This document shows, piece after piece, positions 19,916 through 30,700 of a DNA stretch of 64,000 bases; position 1 is the first letter of the stretch; each line of letters opens with the position of its first letter. The DNA lies in the NCBI GenBank assembly GCA_965207475.1, contig OZ242278.1, forward strand, positions 620,001 to 684,000, read 5' to 3'. Under the pieces are notes generated by a model. That model was not told where the DNA came from, did not search any database, and saw only the letters and a list, made by a program, of their open reading frames with translations. The stretch is from WTFY01 sp011523795 (GTDB lineage: Bacteria; Pseudomonadota; Gammaproteobacteria; UBA4575). The translations under genes were made by a program, and so were the position numbers.

Positions 19916-21295
19916 CTATCGACTGGCCCCAAATGCTGCGGCCAGATCGTCGCGTTCCAGTGAGCCTGCCACATCCGCGTGGTCATTTCCGTAGAAGTTG
20001 CCAGCGACGGTCCGGCTGTCACCACCAGTGCTGCGCAGGTAATTTCCACTGACAGAGAGTGTATAACCCAGATCACCATCCCCCCACATGCTGCCAGTCC
20101 CGAGCCTGCCGGGCGCCTGTCCTGCAGGCCATGACTCCAAGTCGGTGAAATCAGCACGCCCAGTGAGTGTGCTCAGATTTACACTGATCTCCGCACCGCC
20201 ACTTACAGGCTGTTCACTAGGTGTAAATCCCACAAGCCCACCGTTCCAAGTCACAGTACCCAAAATTGAGGGATTTTCTGCAAGTGCGACATTTGGCGTG
20301 GGTCCATTCGTCCATGGAACACTCACATCATGGCGGTGACTGACGCCAAACGATACCGAGCCGATCTCACCAGTCAGATTTGTCTCTGTTGACTCCCACG
20401 GACCGAGGCTGTTTACAGATATTTGTTCCGGTTCTGTGCCAGGGTTATAGCGGGTGTATATGGCTCGCAGGACAGCACCGTCAATCTCAGGCACGCGCTC
20501 AGTAACCAGTAACTCCGAGTCTCGCATCAGTGAATCTGGGAACTCATCTGCATCAACGTGCCCGTAAATGCCGAGCGTGTGTAGAAGCTCATGTATCAGA
20601 ATGGACAGCAGGACTGGATCGGTGAGGTCAGTCTCTGAAGACATCCATACATGTGCTTTATTCATCCGTTTTTTCTCCCACCGTAGTTGTGAGGAATCAT
20701 ATTCCTTTGTGACATCGATTTGTGCTATAGCTTCTGAGTCTGGTCTTGAGCTGCCTTTAAGTGGATCGTTCCAGTCATCATACGGAGCGAAATCAACAAA
20801 GATCTGGTTACTGGGAATACTTTCTATTACAGCTAATGGCGGTGCATCACTTCCTATCTGAAGGTGCCATTGGTGAGGCAACTCCCGATTGATGACCGAA
20901 ACGGCATGATGGACCAGCGCACGCTCATGGTCTGGCGTTCCTTGTGCAATGCGCACTGTGGGTGCAATTACAAAACGAGCAAGACCTGGATCATCACTGT
21001 AGCTGAAGTCTGGTCCAGCCTGATAAGGTCCCCCGCCAATATCAAATCGCAGATAGGACAAGACCTCTTGGGAAGTTATATCCCCTGTTTCATCAGCAAG
21101 TGTGATCGTTACAGGCTGGGAAGAGTGCCCTGCTCTTGGCCCTTCATCTTCATTGTTAGAATCAGCTTCAGAAGGCATCTCCATTCCACCTGTCTCCATA
21201 TCAGGCATACTGCTGCTGCTTCCCTCTCCACCACCTCCTCCACAGGCGACCAGAAGAAGTGATAACAAAGACAATGTAAAGATGAGGGTTTTCAT
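19916..21295 (-). CDS. Lipoprotein with metalloprotease-like domain and TbpB-like barrel
   Basis: The 459-residue protein has a lipoprotein signal peptide (LLLVACGGGG, lipobox cysteine at residue 18) and a Gly/Ser/Met-rich linker. A domain with the zinc-protease-like motif HELLHTLGIYGH sits near residue 236. The C-terminal about 150 residues read like the beta-barrel of transferrin-binding protein B and related surface lipoproteins (GNFYGNDHADVAGSLERDD, then AAFGASR at the end). The protease motif has the third His one residue later than in classical metzincins (HExxHxxGxxxH). It lies 505 bases from, and divergent to, a TonB-dependent receptor, the usual partner of TbpB-like lipoproteins. Function may be cleavage or capture of a metal-carrying ligand at the surface; that is inference. 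Confidence 0.7.
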   Translation of the reverse strand: MKTLIFTLSLLSLLLVACGGGGGEGSSSSMPDMETGGMEMPSEADSNNEDEGPRAGHSSQPVTITLADETGDITSQEVLSYLRFDIGGGPYQAGPDFSYSDDPGLARFVIAPTVRIAQGTPDHERALVHHAVSVINRELPHQWHLQIGSDAPPLAVIESIPSNQIFVDFAPYDDWNDPLKGSSRPDSEAIAQIDVTKEYDSSQLRWEKKRMNKAHVWMSSETDLTDPVLLSILIHELLHTLGIYGHVDADEFPDSLMRDSELLVTERVPEIDGAVLRAIYTRYNPGTEPEQISVNSLGPWESTETNLTGEIGSVSFGVSHRHDVSVPWTNGPTPNVALAENPSILGTVTWNGGLVGFTPSEQPVSGGAEISVNLSTLTGRADFTDLESWPAGQAPGRLGTGSMWGDGDLGYTLSVSGNYLRSTGGDSRTVAGNFYGNDHADVAGSLERDDLAAAFGASR

Positions 21296-21800
21296 GTGCT
21301 CTCCTTTAGTTATGAATTACGAGTCAGTTGCCGGTACTGGGCCATCGAAAACAACCAGGTATCGCAACGCCTCCAAACCCAGCAGATGATGACCGCAACA
21401 ATGTGCCTGTATATTCAAAAAGACCTGGGTTCCATTTATCGCCGAGGGGAATGTTGTCCTGACTCGGTGTGAAATTATATGGACCCTGCATGAGAAACCC
21501 AACTAGGAACCATTCCGAACGTGTCTTCCTCATATGAAAAAATCATCCGCTTGAGTAAAAAATTTCCCTTAAATTACAAAAGCGCTATTGAGAAAATTTA
21601 ACTGTCTGAATTCCAAGCATGATGAGAATTGATTTTTTCTGATCGATTCCACGAAATTACTTTTTCCTTTACGCGGACATTGACTAATCAGTTTCAGTAT
21701 AATTTCAGTACACTCAGATTTGAAATCGATCGATTGCAACGGTTGCTAAGACCCCTTCAAACACCTGCAAGGCAATTATCCGAAGGCGTGGCTATCCCTC
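21296..21800 (+). other. Divergent intergenic region between lipoprotein and receptor
   Basis: These 505 bases are AT-rich, especially 21530-21720. No supported gene is seen; the region should hold the divergent promoters. Weak frames on both strands lack ribosome-binding sites. Confidence 0.4.
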
Positions 21801-23888
21801 ATGCGCTTCAGGGGTGAGGCCATCAATCCGCTGGTATTCCTTTTTCTGGCGACAAGCCGATGCCTTGGGAGAAAGTTGCGACCGTTGGCGGGGTTGGTGC
21901 TGCTGGCGGTCGCCCCTGCGACCCTGTCCGCTGCTTATCCTATTGGGGAGATCATCGTCACAGGAGCCCTCAGCGAGCGCCTCGGCAGCGCCGGTAGCGC
22001 CAGTCGCATCGACGGTGACGTGCTGGCGGAGGTCCGGTATAACCACATTCACGAAGCCCTGAGCCGGGTTCCCGGCGTCTGGGTGACCCGAGGGTCCGGC
22101 CAAGAGCATCTGACTGCCATTCGTTCAGCGGTCTTTACCGGACCAGGGGCCTGTGGAGAATTTCTCTATCTTGAAGACGGCCTGCCCATTCGCCCCGCGG
22201 GTTTTTGCAACATCAACAATCTCTTCGAGATCAATGGTGAGCAGGCGGGCAGCATCGAGGTTTGGCGTGGACCATCCAGCGCTGTGCTGGGCGGCAACGC
22301 ACTGCATGGGGTAATCAATGTGCTCACTGCCAATCCCGAAGGTGCCAGCCTCAGCATACAGGGTGGTTCCTATGGCTACCACCAGGCTCGAGCCGCATTA
22401 GGCGGGCATATAGGCAGGCACTATGTTGGCCTGAGTGCCCATGGGAGCCAGACCGACGGCTATCGAGATTCCACGGGATATGGTCAGCAGAAGTTTACTT
22501 TGGTTCATGCCGCTGACGCGGGCAACTGGCAAGTGCGCAATACTTTGAGCGCCACCAACCTCAATCAGGAAACCGGCGGCTACGTACAGGGCTTTGAAGC
22601 CTACGAGGATAGTAGCCTGCGGCGTTCCAACCCCAATCCAGAGGCCTACCGGGACGCCTGGTCCTTGCGTGTTGCCAGCCATTGGCAGAGGGAGCAAACC
22701 CGCATTTCAGCTTATCTGCGCCGCTCGCACATGGAATTTTTGCAACACTTCCTGCCTGGACAGCCGACCGAGACCAATGAGCAGACGAGCGGTGGCGCGC
22801 TGGTCAGCCAGGAGTTTGAAGCCGGCGCCTGGGCCGGGCAATTCGGCGCGCAAATTGAGGCCATGCACGGCAGCCTGCTCGAGATTCAAAATCGACCGAC
22901 GGACGGTTCGGCCTTCCTGATAGCCACCCGGCCCGCTGGGCGCCACTACGACTACGACGTAGACTCGATCATGGCTGCCGGCTTCTACGACCTGAACAGA
23001 CCCTTGACCGGGGGGCTGAGCCTGCTGCACAGCCTGCGCCTTGAGCACCTGAACTACGATTATGAAAACCGCCACCTGACAGGCAACAGCCGCGACGACG
23101 GCTCGGCCTGCGGTTTCGGCGGCTGCTTGTACACCCGCCCTCCCTCCCGTGAAGACAGGTTCACCGAAGTGGCTGGCCGCTTGGGCATCGAGCAGGATTT
23201 CGGCGCCCGCCACTCCGGCTATCTTATGCTCAGCACCGGGTTCCGTCCGCCGCAAGCCACCGAACTCTACCGTCTCCAGCAGGGGCAGACAGTGGCCGAC
23301 TTGGACAGCGAACGCCTGCTGTCAGCGGAGGTCGGCTTTCGCAGCAGCACTTGGTCACTGTCGGCATTTAGCGAGTGGACCCGCAACTTCATTTTCCGAG
23401 ACGCCAGTGGCTTCAATGTCAGCGACGGCAAGACCAAGTCCCTCGGGCTTGAATTTTCTGGCGATTGGTATCTGGGTGACCATGACTTGAGCCTTGCCAT
23501 CAGTTATGCCGTACACAAGTACGACTTCACCCGTGACGCCGGACGTGGCGAACGGATCGAAGATGGCAACATGATGGATTCGGCACCCCGCTGGCTCGCC
23601 AATGCCCGCTGGCGCTATCAGCCAGGTGAACGCTGGTATTCCGAGTTTGAGTTGAGCCATGTGGATGAGCACTACATCAATGCCGCCAATACCGCCAAGT
23701 ACGAAGGCCACGTCGTGCTCAATTGGCGTGGTAGCTACAGGCTGACCGAGCACATCGATCTGTTTGCCCATGTCATCAATCTGCTTGATGAGCGCTACGC
23801 CGACCGTGCTGACTATGCCTTCGGCACCTACCGCTACTTTCCGGCCATGCCGGTCCAAGGTTATGTGGGGGTCAATCTGGTGCTGTAG
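21801..23888 (+). CDS. TonB-dependent outer-membrane receptor
   Basis: This is a 695-residue receptor. The annotated start (ATG 21801) gives a long N-terminal region with the signal core LRPLAGLVLLAVAPATLSA at about residues 27-45; a downstream start is possible. The plug domain runs from EIIVTGALSERL through VWVTRGSGQEHL and IEVWRGPSSAVLGGNALHG. A cysteine pair (GACGEFLYLEDG, then AGFCNINNLFEI) brackets the plug. Barrel strands end in GYVGVNLVL. Size and plug match siderophore, metal or cobalamin receptors. GC content is well above the flanking DNA. Next to it, divergently, is the TbpB-like lipoprotein, so a two-component surface uptake system is plausible. Confidence 0.88.
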   Translation: MRFRGEAINPLVFLFLATSRCLGRKLRPLAGLVLLAVAPATLSAAYPIGEIIVTGALSERLGSAGSASRIDGDVLAEVRYNHIHEALSRVPGVWVTRGSGQEHLTAIRSAVFTGPGACGEFLYLEDGLPIRPAGFCNINNLFEINGEQAGSIEVWRGPSSAVLGGNALHGVINVLTANPEGASLSIQGGSYGYHQARAALGGHIGRHYVGLSAHGSQTDGYRDSTGYGQQKFTLVHAADAGNWQVRNTLSATNLNQETGGYVQGFEAYEDSSLRRSNPNPEAYRDAWSLRVASHWQREQTRISAYLRRSHMEFLQHFLPGQPTETNEQTSGGALVSQEFEAGAWAGQFGAQIEAMHGSLLEIQNRPTDGSAFLIATRPAGRHYDYDVDSIMAAGFYDLNRPLTGGLSLLHSLRLEHLNYDYENRHLTGNSRDDGSACGFGGCLYTRPPSREDRFTEVAGRLGIEQDFGARHSGYLMLSTGFRPPQATELYRLQQGQTVADLDSERLLSAEVGFRSSTWSLSAFSEWTRNFIFRDASGFNVSDGKTKSLGLEFSGDWYLGDHDLSLAISYAVHKYDFTRDAGRGERIEDGNMMDSAPRWLANARWRYQPGERWYSEFELSHVDEHYINAANTAKYEGHVVLNWRGSYRLTEHIDLFAHVINLLDERYADRADYAFGTYRYFPAMPVQGYVGVNLVL

Positions 23889-24455
23889 TTTGTAACGGGT
23901 TATCGTCTCCAGTCGATCAACGACCCGAATTCTTCGACTCATTCAGAAAGAAGTCAATTATCATAAAGCAACTGGTGCCATATGTTCTTTCAGTTTTGGG
24001 TGGCCAAAATCAGGTGTGAATCATTGATGGCATAACCGGCTTTTAATCGATATGACTTCCAGAATTTCAGATTTTTGATCTACTCCAAAATTCAGATTTT
24101 GTTGGTGGAAAATATGGGATGTATTTGAACATCATCGGACAGCTAAAATAGCTGTCTTGGAAAAAAGGCAATCAGAATGATTGTCTCCTCATAAACCAGT
24201 CCATGGCGTTTACAGAACTGGCATGGTAAAACCACTTGGAGTGGAGACAGACCAAAAAATTTAGGCTTATCCAGAGTCATATATCTACGCTTGTTTGGGC
24301 TCAACTGCATATCGACCCTCGTTATCTTTGCAGTGCCTCATCGATAGTAGCTCTTGTCACTGACTCCAAGACTTCGGCAGACCTCCTCCGTACCCATGCC
24401 ACCACAGATCTTGATTTCAATACATTAAATATCTCTGCTTGCCTCACTATAATTC
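23889..24455 (+). other. Gene-free stretch at the left edge of the defence region
   Basis: These 567 bases show no supported gene. They contain a perfect inverted repeat at 24138-24156 (GACAGCTA, AAA, TAGCTGTC) without a following U-run, and two near-identical AATTTCAGATTTT-type words at 24062-24100. The base composition drops sharply from the receptor gene, marking the likely start of imported DNA. Confidence 0.45.
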
Positions 24456-25595
24456 TCAGTCCTTAATTAACGATATTTCATCGGAGTCTTGCAGCCAGAC
24501 AACAGACAAGCCTGCCTGTGTGTAGGTGTACTCTGAACTATATGATGAATCTAAATTTCTACTAAAATTCTCGTTAGGCCAGATATCTTTTCTAATGACA
24601 GTCGAGACATATCGATAGGACAGAGAAGCTATAGCAACTTTTACATTTAGGTCGCGAATACGCCGAACACAGTCTAGGTCATCTTCTGTGTGCAATGGCT
24701 GCACATCAGTTGGTCCTATCATCGCCGCGAAACCTGGCTCTAGAATTTGTTTGCCGACACTGAGTCTTATACTTCTTGGGACTTGTTTGAGCGGGTTCAA
24801 ATTGCTCATTTTTTCATATACATCGGTATGACCGAGTCCTCGTAATATGCTCTTTACGTCTACACGTTTTAAGAGAGTTGCAATCATCCGAAAACCATTG
24901 TTGTCCAATAATTGTATATCGGAACTCCAAGCGAGTAGGACCGGCTCTAAGCCATTGTCTTCTGTTGCCCAACGGGATGCAATTGCCCATCGCTGAGATG
25001 ACAGATTAGTACCTGTATGCATATTACGAACCACAGTCCTATTGGCTTGCTTAAATGCAGTGCGTAGGGTGCTGGGAATGTACTCTGGGCCATACCATGT
25101 CCTAATACCGTTATCGAAAGATCCCTTGGCTTCTACGATTACCAAACCACGGTTATTGATACCAATCCAATCAGCTTCCAACCCTCGTCCTGGAGGGTCT
25201 TTCACAATTCGATATGGTGTACCAAAAAGCACACGCTTGGCCTCATCTAATGGAACAAGGATGCGTACGGCTTCTTTATTTTCCAAATAAGCTCTCGCAA
25301 CATAACGTCCTAGGAGGCCTGAATAGGCAATACGTGCGTCACGACCGATACCAAGCCCATTCTGACGCCATCGAAGCTCATGATTTTTTGGAACGAGCAT
25401 ATTGCTGAACAAATCTGTCCATATGGTTGCAAAGGGAAGTGTTGAGGTAACAAAGGTTTCACGCGCAGCCGCATTTCCTAATTCAGACAATTGAAGTTGC
25501 TGCTTTTTAGCAGGTCCTAAATAGGGGAGTGAAGTGCCTCGACGCAACCAAAAGTCTCTTAAATGTATCTGAGGGACTGAAATCACAGATGCCAT
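24456..25595 (-). CDS. PD-(D/E)XK nuclease-like protein at the end of the DISARM-like operon
   Basis: This 379-residue protein carries the strand pattern GLEADWIGINNRGLVIVEAK, with D142, E155 and K157 forming a D-x12-E-x-K nuclease signature on consecutive strands. No phospholipase-D HxK motifs are present, so this is not DrmC. The preceding region (residues 70-130) looks helical, and the C-terminal half is of unknown fold. It is the last gene of the five-gene operon, starting 11 bases after the drmB-like stop. In characterised DISARM this slot holds DrmC, a PLD-type nuclease, so this protein may supply or replace that activity. Catalysis is inferred from motifs only. Confidence 0.6.
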   Translation of the reverse strand: MASVISVPQIHLRDFWLRRGTSLPYLGPAKKQQLQLSELGNAAARETFVTSTLPFATIWTDLFSNMLVPKNHELRWRQNGLGIGRDARIAYSGLLGRYVARAYLENKEAVRILVPLDEAKRVLFGTPYRIVKDPPGRGLEADWIGINNRGLVIVEAKGSFDNGIRTWYGPEYIPSTLRTAFKQANRTVVRNMHTGTNLSSQRWAIASRWATEDNGLEPVLLAWSSDIQLLDNNGFRMIATLLKRVDVKSILRGLGHTDVYEKMSNLNPLKQVPRSIRLSVGKQILEPGFAAMIGPTDVQPLHTEDDLDCVRRIRDLNVKVAIASLSYRYVSTVIRKDIWPNENFSRNLDSSYSSEYTYTQAGLSVVWLQDSDEISLIKD

Positions 25596-25606
25596 TTTCG
25601 AATTAC

Positions 25607-27784
25607 CTAGATGTGAAGACTCACCCTTTGTGTGGCGTCTAGAAAGCCTTGAATATTTGCATCAAATCCGTAATTGCCCGGATGTCCCTTCCCTACCAAA
25701 AGAGTTCTGGAGAGTAGCTTATTTTGTGCAATACAACTGACTTCAGGAATCAGTAAGCAGTCGGGGCATGCCCCACCCCGGCTGATACACAATGAGCCTG
25801 AACCACACTCCAGATTGGTCCTATTTTCAAGGTACCTTAGGAATGCTGTGCTCTCGTTTCTTAGCATTGAGGTAAGGTTCCCTAAATCCATAGTCATGCC
25901 CCGACGATATACAACAAAAGCCAGGTCTGCTGGGAAAAGGTATTCTCCTAACGACCCAACCCCAAGCCCTGAAAAGTCAGAAATTGCATACATCACATGA
26001 TGTGCATAGGTATGAAGTAAGCTGTATAAGGCCAGTGGCATAGATGGACCATTAAGTGATTCATTTGATAATTCATCCAGAAAAGTACCCATCGGAGGAA
26101 CAGTTTCTAGATACTGAGCCCCAATCATCTGTTCATCAACATCCACCCCGGTGTTCAAGGATTTGAGCCACTCTACGACCACCGTCCTTTTTAGCCGCAC
26201 ATAAATGGCTTCATTAATTTGTTTAAGTGTAAATATTGGGTGTTTTCGTTGTTCATCAATCAAGGTTTTATCAAATAACTTTAACCGTACAGGGGCTTTT
26301 CTGTTGTTTATGTATTTTGTAACTGGCCTAGAGTCAACTCGGGTAAAACCAAATGAATACTGAAGTGTTTCAAACTTACGCACCAAACCAATCGTATCTA
26401 TGCCTGAACTATCCATGATTCTGCGATGCTTCTTATTTAGTTCGTTCCGAATTGCCAACCTATCTGGCCCGATATGCTGATCCAAATCGTCCATCGGCGT
26501 ATAGTACTGCTGACCATTTTCCATGACTTGATTGCTTACAATTTTATCTAGCAAGGCTCGATGTTCAATTAGTAATCTGAAGGGGTCATAGCGATAAGAA
26601 AATAGTTCTCGACGATTTTTTAAGTTGTTAAGCAATTGCACAGGCATACTGGTGTGACTACTAGCAATACCACTTTTCCCCCATTTTTGCTCTGTCTCCC
26701 TAATCCCCTTCATTAGTGATTTCGAAATTGATTTTGGAAGCTCCTCATTTTTCACATAATCAACATTTTGTTTGTATTCCTTCCACTCATTTTCTCCAAA
26801 TTTTTCAATGACCTGTTGTTCTACAACGTTTTCTGGAACTGATGTACTTGGAAAAGAGAAAATTTCTTCTAATGTGCTAATAAGCCCTTTGTCCGAAACA
26901 TCACTTAGAATTTCTAGCCGTTTATTCTTTCCAAAGTCGATCACCATATCCTGCTGTGGATAATGAACAGAATTCGCCCGATAAGATATCGCCTTCATTC
27001 GAATGTCTGCAATCATTCTCTCACTTGTTCCTTTAAACCTTCTTAACCACTCCCGATCGTTTTGTATCCACTGAGAGGTTTTTGGAACCCCGCAATCCGC
27101 ACAGGCAAAAAATCGATTGGAAAGCTGAGGAGATCGTTCGTTCAAGCAGACTTTATCACTTCCACAATTCTTGCAATGCCTGTCCCCTTCAAAGACATCT
27201 TCCGTATTTTCATTGTAGTTGTAGCGCCAAGGGAAAGGCTGTAAATAGTTGCCGTTAGGATGCACAAAGATAACGTCTAATTGGCGCCAGTGACATAACC
27301 TAGCTTGTCCACTACAACCCTGCCTAGCTAACTTTTTTTTGTTTTTTTCAAAGTCACCGAGGTGCTTAAAGCTTTGAACACGTTTACAGTGATTACATAC
27401 AAAGGTTAAAACTGCGGGGACATAACCCATATTTTTAGGCTCAACAAAATCAAAATCGGAACTGGGAAATTGCTTCTTAAGATTGGACTCGTCGGAATTT
27501 AGTAAGTCCCGATCAACACACATGAAAGGCCGTGGATCATCTGCATGACGCATTGCTGATCTATACCATGCACCGATTCTCTCCTTAATATTGTCAAATA
27601 TCTGCTTCTTTGCATAACGCGGTATGTGTTGCATAGAAGGGTACTGCTTTGCGGGGACTGACTCGCATACTGTCAAGAAACCCTCGAAAGTGAACAAAGC
27701 ACCTGGAGAATATGCTGTCTCCAATTGAATTTTTGTTCTCTGCATATAGGGTGCAGAAACAAATTCTTCTGAATAATCCGGCAT
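25607..27784 (-). CDS. drmB: DrmB-like DUF1998 protein
   Basis: This 725-residue protein matches the DISARM DrmB pattern. The N-terminal and middle regions have zinc-finger pairs (CNHCKRVQSF near 130, CKNCGSDKVC near 205, CADCGVPK near 230). The C-terminal DUF1998 domain has LYSLLHTYAHHVMYAISDFS, GEYLFPADLAFVVYRRG and the final cysteine-rich GGACPDCLLIPEVSC. In known DISARM DrmA and DrmB form the core complex on incoming DNA. It begins 10 bases after the drmA-like gene behind an AGAGAG box. No truncation is seen. Base composition is AT-rich like the rest of the operon. Confidence 0.85.
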   Translation of the reverse strand: MPDYSEEFVSAPYMQRTKIQLETAYSPGALFTFEGFLTVCESVPAKQYPSMQHIPRYAKKQIFDNIKERIGAWYRSAMRHADDPRPFMCVDRDLLNSDESNLKKQFPSSDFDFVEPKNMGYVPAVLTFVCNHCKRVQSFKHLGDFEKNKKKLARQGCSGQARLCHWRQLDVIFVHPNGNYLQPFPWRYNYNENTEDVFEGDRHCKNCGSDKVCLNERSPQLSNRFFACADCGVPKTSQWIQNDREWLRRFKGTSERMIADIRMKAISYRANSVHYPQQDMVIDFGKNKRLEILSDVSDKGLISTLEEIFSFPSTSVPENVVEQQVIEKFGENEWKEYKQNVDYVKNEELPKSISKSLMKGIRETEQKWGKSGIASSHTSMPVQLLNNLKNRRELFSYRYDPFRLLIEHRALLDKIVSNQVMENGQQYYTPMDDLDQHIGPDRLAIRNELNKKHRRIMDSSGIDTIGLVRKFETLQYSFGFTRVDSRPVTKYINNRKAPVRLKLFDKTLIDEQRKHPIFTLKQINEAIYVRLKRTVVVEWLKSLNTGVDVDEQMIGAQYLETVPPMGTFLDELSNESLNGPSMPLALYSLLHTYAHHVMYAISDFSGLGVGSLGEYLFPADLAFVVYRRGMTMDLGNLTSMLRNESTAFLRYLENRTNLECGSGSLCISRGGACPDCLLIPEVSCIAQNKLLSRTLLVGKGHPGNYGFDANIQGFLDATQRVSLHI

Positions 27785-27793
27785 GGTTGCTCT

Positions 27794-30700
27794 CTATAAC
27801 CCGCCTTTGCGAATTATGTTCATCAACTCACGCACGTGCTCTTGATCAGGGTAATGGTAACGAATTTTCTGGTAATTGATATTCCCTACCGGATCGACAT
27901 CCCGAAGCGAGGTCATGGGCAAGAGTATTTGCCTTGGGTGTCTTCCATCTATCTCTTTGAAAAAAGTTTGCAGTCCTTCAACTCCTTCGTCGACTAGATT
28001 AGAAAAATCATCCAAGTATTTTTCACTTAGTTCATTTGAGACTATATCTTTGAACTGTTCCATAGCAGGTGGGGAGTATCTATCATGATTTAAACCAATC
28101 GCATCAAAAATAAAGTCAGATAAAGACTCTTTAAAACCATTTGCACCTTGTCGGTTAATGATTGCAGAAATCTCATTTGTTCGCTCAAGGTTACCCACGC
28201 TGCTTTTCTGGTCATCCTTTTCTTCCAATAGATGAAGCGTTTCTGAGACACCTATCAGAAAGGCTTGAATCAAACTTGGCAAGACTCGTTTTAAAGCGTT
28301 TTCAGCCCACCGATTGACGGCGGCAGGTCGAATCATACGTTCTAGGAAGCGATGATACTGGTCATGAGTCTCCAGGATGTAGCGGTCTCTTCTTCTTTGT
28401 GGGGTTGGAATTAAAATAGAACAGCCAGTATGTGTGCGTCCCACACGGGATGACGACTGTATATATTCAGAAATATTGGATGGCATTCCAGCAAAAAACA
28501 TAGTATTGAACTCGTCAACATCAACACCATGAGAAATCGCTGAAGTGGCGACTACTGATCTTAATAGAGAATCACCCAAAATATTTGGCATAGGCTCGCC
28601 TGAGTTTGGTCGATCTTCGGCACGCTTTATCACATTTTCAATCTCACCTGCACTAACAGCACCTGAAATCAACTCAGACTCAATACCCTCAAACTGTACA
28701 TCTACCTCTTCATGAATTCGCCCAGCTGTTTCGTTTTCTGCTGCCATAATTTGGTCGCCGCCCTTTTTATTAGTGACATAGGTCAATGCAATGCGATATA
28801 GGTCGATCAATGTGACAAGCTCTTCATCAGAAGCAGCCTGTACCAAAGGAAGGTAAACTGTAGCAACAACACTATCCCTAACGCCTTTTTCTATAAAATT
28901 TCGTACCTCCCTTGCTTTGGAGCTGTCACCGCAGTTAAGACCAAATAACCAACGTGTAATAAGCAAATGAAACTGCCCAAGAACTTCAACTGTGGCTGTG
29001 GTATGTGGACGACCATTTGTCAGAATGCTAACGTAGAATCTCGCAGTTCGGCTATTAAGTTCTATATCATCTATTGACTGACGCTCATCGCTGTCCGACA
29101 TTTCAGGCTGGGCATAGAAACTTGCATAAAGATCTGGGCCTGGCAGGGGGAACTGAGTGACAGCACGCTGATAAAGCTCTTCCATCTGACGATCGGGATC
29201 TGAAACGGTCGCTGATGCGGCCACTACTTTTGGTAGACGGGGTTCTTGTATGCCAGGTTTTTTCGTAACTAAATGATTTAGTCGAGTTTGTCCGCCCAGT
29301 CGAGTGAGTATTTGTTCAAATGCGGTTTCAAAGACACCGGAAAAGGTACCCAATGACTCTTCAAGAAGATGGGCTTCGTCTTGGATAATAAGAGAAGGGA
29401 AAGGATCGAAAAAGTAGTGACTACCCCTCTCATAAAATGGACTCAAGGGCGTTAGATCCTCAGTACGTAGGTCACGGGGCGCTTTGCGATGATTCAGTGC
29501 ATCAGTTTCTGGGTCATAATGAGGAGCGAGCCCAAACATGCCAACGAATTTTCTAATAGTGCTGGCACTTTGACCCAGCAATGCCAGTTTATCAATGGTG
29601 CCCAAGATAATGGCAGGTGCTTGCTCATAAATATCTTCATCAACGATATAAAAGGGTAGCGGTTCTTTGGCAGGGCCGCCATGGTAAGAATTCCAGTTGC
29701 AACCTACTTTAAAACAAGCATGTCCAACAAGGCCATTTCTCGATGGGTACTTCCTTAGGCCTGTAAGACTGCCGCAAAAAGGACATTCAGGTAACTTATT
29801 CCAATTATCCATAGCCGATCGGTAGTCTGCTTTCTGTAGAGCTTCATCTTCCGTAACTTGGCTGTTTTCTCGGAACACAGGCACGGTTCTATCTTGGACC
29901 TCGGCACGCCGATTGGGCGTATTGCCTCCACCGACCCAAAAACCTATCGCAAATGGCTTTCCTGGAACATCATGTGCCCACCGCACCTGCTCGGCCTGTG
30001 CTAATGTCTTCATCAATCTCTGGGCTTGCTGGATAGTTAGAAGACGTAAAGGGTAGCGGATCATGGCCGTCACGCCATTGACTTTACCTCTGAGGCGATC
30101 TAGAAAAAGATTAAATAGCAAGAGGCCAAAAAAACTTTCTGTTTTACCGCCACCTGTTGCAAAGTAGAGTAATGCTACTGCTTCATCCCAGTCGGGGTCA
30201 TATTTTGACTCATAGCACGGTAAGCGTGATGCAATCCCGCTGATCTGGCTTAAAATGAAAGCAATCTGAAATAGATGCCACTGATCATACTTTTTGCCAG
30301 CTACGTATTGCATGGTTTCGTTCATATATTTCCATGCTAGATAAGGCGCTGATTCTTCACTGCCCGGATTATTTTTGTGCGAAGTACCTGAACGTAGCAA
30401 CAGCTCAATTCCGGCACGAATCTTATTCGACTCAAGGCGCCAGTTTGACAGATCGGTTTTAAAACTCTCGGTTTCGCGTGCTGCTTCTTCATCTGAAGAA
30501 ACACCAAGAGTTGGATCACGGGTCTCAACCCCCTTAATCCATTCATCAAATTGATCAGGCAGGGATACTAGCTTTCCAATACCCTCGTCCTGCATAAGAG
30601 CCTTGAAACGAACGTCAATATTGCTTCTTTCAATAGGCCTGATCCGAGGTTGTCTGTAAACAGGCATCCAGGTAGTGGATAGATGCCACTGGTTTGCATC

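Noticed and set aside
21317..21533. Overlapping minus-strand frames of 61-69 codons between the lipoprotein and receptor genes
   Set aside because: No ribosome-binding site, composition like noncoding DNA, and they would occupy the divergent promoter region.
24030..24050. CATAACCGG word at 24031-24039 as a fourth tRNA-Thr att copy marking the left end of the DISARM region
   Set aside because: Only nine bases match exactly and the flanks do not align, unlike the copies at 37.57, 40.91 and 55.58 kb.
24138..24156. Perfect hairpin as a terminator for the TonB receptor
   Set aside because: No U-run follows on either transcribed strand and it lies 250 bases past the stop.
24236..24466. 76-codon plus-strand frame at the left edge of the defence region
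   Set aside because: It overlaps the end of the nuclease gene and lacks start signals or recognisable content.
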